From Candidatus Kinetoplastibacterium crithidii (ex Angomonas deanei ATCC 30255) (GTDB lineage: Bacteria; Pseudomonadota; Gammaproteobacteria; Burkholderiales; Burkholderiaceae_B): DNA of 64,000 nt. The position numbers and the translations under genes are program-made. The notes under the pieces were generated by a model. It ran no database searches, was not told the origin of the DNA, and saw only the letters and a list, made by a program, of their open reading frames with translations. Below are positions 57,637-64,000 of this stretch, one piece after another; position 1 is the stretch's first letter, and each line of letters opens with the position of its first letter. The DNA lies in assembly GCF_000319225.1 (NCBI RefSeq), contig NC_019815.1:1-64000 (forward strand), in the 5' to 3' direction.

Positions 57637-58797
57637 ATGAGGTTTGAGATTCTAGATAATAGTTCTAAAGGAACAATTATAAAAGTTATAGGGGTCGGAG
57701 GTGCAGGAGGTAATGCTGTAGCACATATGATTAATAGTGGAATTAAAGGTGTTGATTTTATATGTGCAAATACAGATTCTCAAGCTTTAGCTGCTACTAA
57801 TGCTCCTGTGCAAATACGTCTTGGAGAGACTGGTTTAGGTGCAGGAGCAAAACCAGAGCAAGGAAGGGCACATGCGGAAACGGCGAGAGAAGAGATACGT
57901 TCTGTGTTAGATGGATCCCATATGGTATTTATTACTGCAGGAATGGGAGGAGGTACAGGTACAGGTGCTAGTCCTATTGTTGCAGAAATAGCAAAAAATT
58001 TAGGTATATTGACGGTGGGGATTGTAACAAAACCATTTTTATTTGAAGGCAATAAGCGCTTACGTTTAGCAGAAGAAGGTATAGCAGAGTTATCAAAATA
58101 TGTAGATTCTCTGATTGTTATTTTGAATGAGAATCTTTATGAGTTTATGGATGATGATTCTACACAAGAAGATTGTTTTAAAGCTGCAGATAGTGTTTTA
58201 CATAATGCCTGTGCTGGTATTGCAGAAATAATTAATGTTGATGGTAATGTTAATGTTGATTTTGAAGACGTGCGTACAATTATGGGCGAGCATGGACAAG
58301 CTATGATGGGTACTGCAGTAGCATCTGGTATAGAACGTGCAAAAATTGCAGCAAAACAGGCTATTTCTTGCCCTTTATTAGAAGGAGTGAATTTAGAAGG
58401 GGCAAAAGGATTGCTAGTTAATATTACTTCTAATAGATCACTAAAAATGAAGGAAACTCGTGAAATTATGGAAATAATACGTGCTTATGCATCAGAAGAT
58501 GCTACTGTGATTTTTGGTAATGCTTATGATGATTCTATGGGCGATGAACTTAGAGTTACTGTTGTGGCAACTGGTTTGAATAAGTTTACAGATGATATAA
58601 ATAATAATAAATTGCAGAGTATTTCTATTGATAAAAAGAGATCAGCTTTTGATTCTAATAAATATCAAAATAGAGTTTCTACTCCATCTGTCATTACGAA
58701 TCCTAGATTAAAAGATTCTAATATTGAAAATGATAAATCTGTTCAAAGTAATAATGATTTCGATATTCCTAGCTTTCTAAGAAAGAGAGTTGATTAG
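57637..58797 (+). CDS. ftsZ: Cell division GTPase FtsZ
   Basis: FtsZ is the tubulin-like protein that forms the division ring. The 386-aa product has GVGGAGGNAVAHMI, the tubulin signature GGGTGTG (from about residue 106) and the T7-loop region NVDFEDVRTIM. A variable linker (about 318-370) leads to the C-terminal peptide FDIPSFLRKRVD, which in relatives binds FtsA and ZipA. A GAGAGGATC ribosome-binding sequence precedes ATG. ftsQ and ftsA are missing in front, replaced by a 148-bp AT-rich spacer that must hold its promoter if it is not read from murC-ddl. Confidence 0.97.
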   Translation: MRFEILDNSSKGTIIKVIGVGGAGGNAVAHMINSGIKGVDFICANTDSQALAATNAPVQIRLGETGLGAGAKPEQGRAHAETAREEIRSVLDGSHMVFITAGMGGGTGTGASPIVAEIAKNLGILTVGIVTKPFLFEGNKRLRLAEEGIAELSKYVDSLIVILNENLYEFMDDDSTQEDCFKAADSVLHNACAGIAEIINVDGNVNVDFEDVRTIMGEHGQAMMGTAVASGIERAKIAAKQAISCPLLEGVNLEGAKGLLVNITSNRSLKMKETREIMEIIRAYASEDATVIFGNAYDDSMGDELRVTVVATGLNKFTDDINNNKLQSISIDKKRSAFDSNKYQNRVSTPSVITNPRLKDSNIENDKSVQSNNDFDIPSFLRKRVD

Positions 58798-58834
58798 ATT
58801 ATAATATTTTATATTCTGTGTATAGGGTTTATTT

Positions 58835-59710
58835 ATGCTAAAACAGTGTAGCATACAGAAAGTTGTTAGTATAAGAGGTATTGGTATCCATTCAGGACAG
58901 ATTGTTGATTTGGTTTTAAGGCCTGCTAATGTTAATAGTGGCATTGTATTTCATAGGGTTGATATAAACCCAACTATAGATATACCAGCTTGTGCAAATT
59001 ATGTATGTAATACTAAATTGGCTACAGTTTTACAGTATGGTGATGTAAGAGTGTCTACAGTGGAACATTTAATGTCTGCTCTATGTGGTTTGGGAATAGA
59101 TAATTTACATGTAGACATTAATGCAGAAGAACTTCCAATAATGGATGGCAGTTCTATTTCATTTGTTAATTTATTATTAGCAGCTGGCATTGTTGAACAA
59201 AACAAACCTAAAAAGTTTATAAAAATAATTAAGCCAATAGAGGTTTTTGACGAATGTGAAAAATACAGAAAATATGCTAAGTTAGAGCCTTGTAGTGAAT
59301 TTGTTATAAATTTTTCAATTGACTATAATCATCCTGCCATTATGGATACTGCTAGTAACATGGAAATTAATATTTCTAAGGAAACTTATATAAAAGATAT
59401 TTCTATGGCAAGAACTTTTGGTTTTATAGAAGACGTTAACTATTTGCGATCCAAAGGATTAGCGTTAGGTGCTTCTTTGAAGAATGTTATTGTTTTAGAC
59501 CATAATAAGGTTGTAAATGATGAAGGTCTTCGCTATAAAGATGAATTTCTAAGACATAAGATTTTAGATGCAATAGGAGATTTATATTTGTTAGGTCATC
59601 CTTTACTAGCTCGTTATACCGCTAGCAAATCTGGTCATTCTTTGAACAATAAATTAGTTAGATCTTTGTTAAAAACTAAAGATGCATGTGAATATATTAC
59701 CTTTTGTTAA
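58835..59710 (+). CDS. lpxC: UDP-3-O-acyl-GlcNAc deacetylase (lipid A synthesis)
   Basis: LpxC deacetylates the acylated UDP-GlcNAc, the committed step of lipid A. The 291-aa protein begins QCSIQKVVSIRGIGIHSG and has the zinc-binding STVEHLMSAL, DEFLRHKILDAIGDLYLLG with the other His and Asp ligands, and SGHSLNNKLVRSLL. It is slightly shorter than the 305 aa of E. coli. Its presence shows that lipid A is probably still made. It follows ftsZ after 37 bp. Confidence 0.97.
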   Translation: MLKQCSIQKVVSIRGIGIHSGQIVDLVLRPANVNSGIVFHRVDINPTIDIPACANYVCNTKLATVLQYGDVRVSTVEHLMSALCGLGIDNLHVDINAEELPIMDGSSISFVNLLLAAGIVEQNKPKKFIKIIKPIEVFDECEKYRKYAKLEPCSEFVINFSIDYNHPAIMDTASNMEINISKETYIKDISMARTFGFIEDVNYLRSKGLALGASLKNVIVLDHNKVVNDEGLRYKDEFLRHKILDAIGDLYLLGHPLLARYTASKSGHSLNNKLVRSLLKTKDACEYITFC

Positions 59711-59748
59711 TAAGGTAATAACAAGGAATTAGGATAGTATAATGTTGA

Positions 59749-60246
59749 CTATGTTCTTATAAAGGTGGAGTTCTTTTTTATCAAATTTGATATAGATTCT
59801 TTTAAAGGACCTTCTTGTATTTTATTTTGCAATTTCTTGAAGTTATTTAAACTATGTTCATTGAGAAAACATTTTGCACTATTTTTTGCAAGTGGTTTAT
59901 GTGTTACAAAACAATTGCTATATATTTTTATTTTTATTGTATCAATTTTTAAATGAAATTTTGATTGTATATTTTTTATAATGTCTGTTGAGAAATAACG
60001 TATTCTTGTTGCATTTTCTGAGTTTGGTACTGCAATTGATAGAATATTGTTCTCAAATTTGATAAGTTTATACGAAATTTTCAAGTTTTTAGGTATGAAT
60101 ATAGAAATAGCATGTTCTATACTTATCATATTTTGTGCTATGTTTATAATGTTATTGGTATTTTTATCTAAAGATAACCATTTAACAACTAGTATATCCA
60201 ATATATTATGATAGTTTCCTTTATTTTTTTTATAGTAAATAGCCAT
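59749..60246 (-). CDS. dciA: DUF721 / DciA-like protein
   Basis: The 165-aa basic protein occupies the lpxC-secA slot where Bordetella and relatives carry the DUF721 gene. The central segment (LKISYKLIKFENNILSIAVPNSENATRIRYFSTDII) resembles the conserved DUF721 beta-alpha core. DciA loads or recruits the DnaB helicase in bacteria without DnaC. The sequence is highly diverged, and the call rests on both core resemblance and position. It is read opposite to lpxC and divergent from secA. Confidence 0.75.
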   Translation of the reverse strand: MAIYYKKNKGNYHNILDILVVKWLSLDKNTNNIINIAQNMISIEHAISIFIPKNLKISYKLIKFENNILSIAVPNSENATRIRYFSTDIIKNIQSKFHLKIDTIKIKIYSNCFVTHKPLAKNSAKCFLNEHSLNNFKKLQNKIQEGPLKESISNLIKKNSTFIRT

Positions 60247-60442
60247 TTTATATGTAGAGTATAGTTTTATGCTGATAAAATAATTATTATATAGAGTTTA
60301 ATATTTAGATTGTAAAATAATTAATTCTTATTAGAAATGAAATTATAATAACCAATACAGCATATAAATTTAAATTTTTTGCAAAAATCAAAATCTAGTG
60401 ATTGAGTCTAGATATCTTATAATGGGGTCTTATAGTTTGGCA

Positions 60443-63079
60443 ATGGACTTTTTCTTTTTATTCAAAAAAATTTTTGGTAGTCGTAATGATCGGTTATTAA
60501 AAAAATATTATGATTTAGTTAATATAATAAATAGTTTTGAGAATCAACTAATTGTTTTAACTGATGACGAGCTTAAATCTAAAACTAAAGAATTTCGTCA
60601 ACAATTTGAAAAAGGCATTTCTTTAGATGATTTATTGCCAGAAGCATTTGCTGTTGTTAGGGAAGCAAGCAAAAGAGTATATAACATGCGTCATTTTGAT
60701 GTGCAGTTATTAGGAGGCATTGCTTTACATAATGGTAAAATTGCTGAAATGCGAACAGGTGAGGGTAAAACTCTTACAGCTACCTTAGCTGTGTATTTAA
60801 ATGCTATACCTTCTAAAGGTGTTCATGTTGTTACAGTTAATGATTATTTAGCACGTAGAGATTCTGAATGGATGGGTAAACTATATAATTTTTTAGGCTT
60901 ATCTATAGGGGTTGTTGTTGCAAATCAGACTGCGGAAGAGAAAATTGCTGCATATAGGTCTGATATTACATATGGAACAAATAATGAGTTTGGTTTTGAT
61001 TATCTAAGAGATAATATGGAATTTAGCTTAGATAACAAACGTCAGCGAATATTAAATTATGCTATTGTTGATGAGGTTGATTCTATACTGATAGATGAGG
61101 CACGCACTCCTTTGATAATATCTGGAGCTTCAAGTGACAGTACAGTCCTATATATAGAAATTAATCGTATCATTCCTTTATTAAGACGTATGGTCTCAGA
61201 GCCAGATAGAGAAGGTAATGAGCCTGACGGAGATTTCTGGGTGGATGAGAAAACTCAGCAAGTTTACTTATCAGAGTCAGGTCATGAAAATGTAGAATTT
61301 TATTTAAAAAAGCATGGTTTATTAAAAAGTAATGAATCTCTATATGATTATAATAATGTTCATCTAATCAATCATATTATGGCAGCTTTAAAAGCTTGGA
61401 ATTTATTTAAAAGAGATCACCATTATGTGATTAAGAATAATGAAATTGTTATAGTAGATGAATTTACTGGTCGGTTAATGAGTGGTAGGCGTTGGTCAGA
61501 TGGTTTGCATCAAGCAATTGAAGCTAAAGAAGGAGTTGCTATTAATGCAGAGAATCATACTATGGCTTCAATAACTTTTCAAAATTATTTTAGAATGTAT
61601 GACAAGTTATCTGGAATGACGGGAACAGCTGATACTGAGGCCTATGAATTTCAAGAAATATACGGCTTAGAAACCTTGGTAATACCAACCAATAAGCCAC
61701 TTGTAAGACATGATTATAACGATCATATTTATAAAACGAATAAAGAAAAATATGAAGCCATACTAAAAGACATAGTGTCTTGTAATGATAAGGGTCAGCC
61801 TGTACTTGTAGGAACTACGAGTATTGAGAATTCAGAGCTTTTATCTGATATGTTGAAAAAGAATAATTTGAAACATAATGTTCTAAATGCAAAACAACAT
61901 GAACGCGAGGCTGATATTATTGCTGAAGCTGGTAAGCCTTATTCTATAACTATAGCTACTAATATGGCAGGACGTGGTACTGATATTCTATTAGGAGGTA
62001 ATGTAGATAAGCATATAGATAAAATTTTGTATAGCAATAATATAGATGCTAGTTCTAAAGATATAATTATTGAGAAATTAAGAAAAGAGTGGAGTTCTTT
62101 AAATCTAGATGTTAAAAAATCTGGGGGCTTGCATATTATAGGTACAGAAAGGCATGAATCTAGAAGAATTGATAATCAATTGAGAGGCAGGTCTGGTAGA
62201 CAAGGAGACCCAGGGTCTTCTCGCTTCTATTTATCGCTTGATGATTCATTAATGAGAATTTTTGCTGGTGAAAAATTACAACAGATAATGAGCCACTTAA
62301 AATTGCCTGATGGTGAACCGATTAAATCTAGCCTGGTTGATAGGGCTATAGAAAACGCACAACGCAAAGTCGAAAGTAGGAATTTTGACATAAGAAAGCA
62401 ATTATTAGAGTATGATGATGTAGCAAATGAACAGCGTCAAATAGTTTATGTACAAAGAAATGAGATTTTATCAAGAGAATCTTTTATTGACTCTATTAGT
62501 GTTATTTTTAAAACAGTAATAAATAATATTGCCCAGTCTATATTGATTGATATTTCTAATAAAGAGCAATTATTAGAATTCCAATATGCTATAAAAAATC
62601 TATTACATGTGAATTTAGATTTAACCAATTTTTTTCAGAATAATATTGAAGATATTGATGCTTTGTTAAATTTAGTTGCAGATGATTTAATAAGCTTTTA
62701 CTCAAATAGAAAAGATATATCTGGTAATTTAGATTGGATAGAAATAGAAAGATTTATTTTTCTGCAGTCTATAGATACAAATTGGAGAGATCATTTATCT
62801 TTCTTAGACTCATTGAGACAAGGCATTCATCTTCGAGGTTACGCTCAAAAGAACCCTAAACAAGAATATAAAAAAGAGGCTTTTGAGAATTTTTCTGTAA
62901 TGTTAGAAAATATAAAAAAAGATATAGCAAAGAATTTGCTGTTAGTCGACTTTAATAGTAATGTACATTCTGCAGGTGAAGTTGATAATGTAAAGCATAT
63001 TGGGAAAATTAGGCGTAATGATCCATGTTATTGTGGAAGTGGAAAGAAATTTAAGCATTGCCATGGTTTTATAAAATAA
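60443..63079 (+). CDS. secA: Preprotein translocase ATPase SecA
   Basis: SecA drives proteins through SecYEG using ATP. Motifs include [15 protein letters not shown] (Walker A, near residue 105), [20 protein letters not shown] (Walker B), [28 protein letters not shown], and the C-terminal zinc motif [14 protein letters not shown]. The family start (..[17 protein letters not shown]) supports ATG 60443. A GTG at 60398 and an ATG at 60422 are in frame and would add up to 15 residues. The protein is complete, so Sec export is retained. Confidence 0.96.
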   Translation: MDFFFLFKKIFGSRNDRLLKKYYDLVNIINSFENQLIVLTDDELKSKTKEFRQQFEKGISLDDLLPEAFAVVREASKRVYNMRHFDVQLLGGIALHNGKIAEMRTGEGKTLTATLAVYLNAIPSKGVHVVTVNDYLARRDSEWMGKLYNFLGLSIGVVVANQTAEEKIAAYRSDITYGTNNEFGFDYLRDNMEFSLDNKRQRILNYAIVDEVDSILIDEARTPLIISGASSDSTVLYIEINRIIPLLRRMVSEPDREGNEPDGDFWVDEKTQQVYLSESGHENVEFYLKKHGLLKSNESLYDYNNVHLINHIMAALKAWNLFKRDHHYVIKNNEIVIVDEFTGRLMSGRRWSDGLHQAIEAKEGVAINAENHTMASITFQNYFRMYDKLSGMTGTADTEAYEFQEIYGLETLVIPTNKPLVRHDYNDHIYKTNKEKYEAILKDIVSCNDKGQPVLVGTTSIENSELLSDMLKKNNLKHNVLNAKQHEREADIIAEAGKPYSITIATNMAGRGTDILLGGNVDKHIDKILYSNNIDASSKDIIIEKLRKEWSSLNLDVKKSGGLHIIGTERHESRRIDNQLRGRSGRQGDPGSSRFYLSLDDSLMRIFAGEKLQQIMSHLKLPDGEPIKSSLVDRAIENAQRKVESRNFDIRKQLLEYDDVANEQRQIVYVQRNEILSRESFIDSISVIFKTVINNIAQSILIDISNKEQLLEFQYAIKNLLHVNLDLTNFFQNNIEDIDALLNLVADDLISFYSNRKDISGNLDWIEIERFIFLQSIDTNWRDHLSFLDSLRQGIHLRGYAQKNPKQEYKKEAFENFSVMLENIKKDIAKNLLLVDFNSNVHSAGEVDNVKHIGKIRRNDPCYCGSGKKFKHCHGFIK

Positions 63080-63083
63080 AAAA

Positions 63084-63827
63084 TTAATTCTGATTAATAT
63101 GATCTTGGCAATTTATTTTATCGAATTCTTTTTTGATCCATTCATAAATTATTATGTTGATCTCACCAGGAGTTAATGAATCTATTGTTATTACATCACC
63201 TATAGATAGTTGTATGATGCCAGGCTGTATCATAAAACTATTTTTTTTCCAAAAATTACCTGCATTATGTACTATTGGTAGGATGTTACATCTAGTATTC
63301 TTTGCTAATAATGATGCTCCAATTTTGAATTTTTGTATTTTTCCAGATGGAGCTCTTGTACCTTCTGGGAAAATTAATATTGAATAATTATGTTTTAATT
63401 TTTCTGTGCCTATCTCTGATACTTTTTTAAAAGAATTGAATCCATCAGAGCGATTAATTGCTATCATATCTAATAAAATTAATCCCCATCCAAAAAAAGG
63501 TATATAGTTAAGTTCTTTCTTATATATAAAGCATATTTTTTTAGGAAAATATGCAATAAAAAATAGAGTTTCCCATATAGATTGATGATTAGATACAATA
63601 ATTAAAGGTTGAGTTGGGATTCGATCTATTCCTTTTATATGACATTGAAGATTACATATAAATTTTAAGCCAAATAATGCTATTTTAGGCCAAAATGTTA
63701 TTATTTTATAACGTATATTTAGTGGTAAAGCGAAAGTCATTAGACTTAATATTGAGTACGGTATAACTGTTACTATTAAAAATAATACATATATACAAGA
63801 TCTTAGAAAAATTATTAATGTTTTCAT
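63084..63827 (-). CDS. plsC: 1-acylglycerol-3-phosphate O-acyltransferase
   Basis: PlsC acylates lysophosphatidic acid to phosphatidic acid in membrane lipid synthesis. The 247-aa protein has an N-terminal hydrophobic region, then VSNHQSIWETLFF as motif I. That motif has Glu where many enzymes have Asp (HX4D), which I recall in relatives too. Motif III is IFPEGTRAPSG. The ATG at 63827 is preferred over a TTG at 63872 that would overlap glyS. It ends four bases from the convergent secA stop. Confidence 0.92.
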   Translation of the reverse strand: MKTLIIFLRSCIYVLFLIVTVIPYSILSLMTFALPLNIRYKIITFWPKIALFGLKFICNLQCHIKGIDRIPTQPLIIVSNHQSIWETLFFIAYFPKKICFIYKKELNYIPFFGWGLILLDMIAINRSDGFNSFKKVSEIGTEKLKHNYSILIFPEGTRAPSGKIQKFKIGASLLAKNTRCNILPIVHNAGNFWKKNSFMIQPGIIQLSIGDVITIDSLTPGEINIIIYEWIKKEFDKINCQDHINQN

Positions 63828-63868
63828 ATTTTGATAAATAAATTTTGTTTTTATGTTATGAGATTTTA

Positions 63869-64000
63869 TCAAATATTGTTATTTTCATGGTTTAAGTATG
63901 AAAGATCTGCAAAATTATTAATTATTTCTCTTATCTTCGATAAAAGAAACAATCTGTTATTGCAAATTCTGTTATCTGTCGTCATTATTGTTACTTTATT
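63869..64000 (-). CDS. glyS: Glycyl-tRNA synthetase beta subunit, C-terminal fragment
   Basis: A reading frame enters from the right edge and ends at a TGA (63869-63871). Its 43 residues include NRLFLLSKIREIINNFADLSYL, which matches the conserved GlyS ending (compare E. coli ..INRLxxLxKLRELFLRVADISLL). GlyS is one half of the alpha2-beta2 glycyl-tRNA synthetase. The rest lies outside the window. In Burkholderiales gmhB usually lies between glyS and plsC. Here only 41 bp separate them. Confidence 0.82.
   Translation of the reverse strand, partial: NKVTIMTTDNRICNNRLFLLSKIREIINNFADLSYLNHENNNI

Noticed and set aside
63773..63872. TTG start at 63872 for plsC
   Set aside because: It would overlap the end of glyS and add a polar tail before the membrane segment. 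The ATG at 63827 fits the family.

Overview
The window looks like part of a reduced, very AT-rich betaproteobacterial endosymbiont chromosome. The rRNA genes, the MurE-MurF fusion, the order lpxC / DUF721 / secA and the overall protein resemblance point to Burkholderiales, family Alcaligenaceae (Bordetella-like). The best guess, from recall and not from a search, is a trypanosomatid symbiont of the 'Candidatus Kinetoplastibacterium' type. No insertion sequence, prophage, CRISPR array or toxin-antitoxin locus is visible. Genes are mostly densely packed housekeeping genes, with a few decayed gaps.

Layout. 1-5623 is a complete rRNA operon (promoter, boxA leader, 16S, tRNA-Ile, tRNA-Ala, 23S, 5S, terminator). 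5.6-10.1 kb on the minus strand holds holA, leuS, rpmG and rpmB. 10.7-15.6 kb on the plus strand holds pdxJ, acpS, uvrC, pgsA and an MFS transporter. 15.7-30.6 kb is a mixed-strand stretch: queF, a cation/proton antiporter, a MltB-type transglycosylase, an Fnr regulator, clpB, a squalene/phytoene synthase relative, radA, a TRAP solute-binding protein, rmuC, rpiA, yggX and argA. 30.9-37.8 kb holds dnaE, an MsbA-type ABC exporter and RNase G. 37883-43506 is a second copy of the rRNA operon in the same orientation, apparently identical except for one extra G in tRNA-Ile. 43.7-47.4 kb holds a small membrane protein, pyrC, uup and the RNase P RNA. 47.5-63.1 kb is a stripped division/cell-wall (dcw) cluster: rsmH, murEF, mraY, murD, murG, murC, ddl, ftsZ, lpxC, then dciA (minus) and secA. 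plsC and the C-terminal end of glyS close the window.

How the genes fit together. The cytoplasmic peptidoglycan precursor route is nearly complete here (MurC, MurD, MurE, MurF, Ddl, MraY, MurG). The slots where relatives carry ftsL/ftsI, ftsW and ftsQ/ftsA are empty, so precursor supply and FtsZ are kept while the septal machinery is gone from this locus. lptE (between leuS and holA) and probably gmhB (between glyS and plsC) are also absent, while lpxC and an MsbA-type exporter remain, which suggests a simplified lipopolysaccharide.

The most striking pattern is that four genes (pgsA, mltB, rpiA and the msbA-like exporter) are each interrupted once, apparently always by one missing base and each explicable at an A or T run of 7-8. 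Restoring one base gives the normal family length in every case. This is either systematic homopolymer error in the sequence or real lesions tolerated through polymerase or ribosome slippage. I found no clearly new biological system. The slippage pattern, the divisome loss, the tRNA-Ile variant and an eroded squalene-synthase-like protein deserve the most attention.
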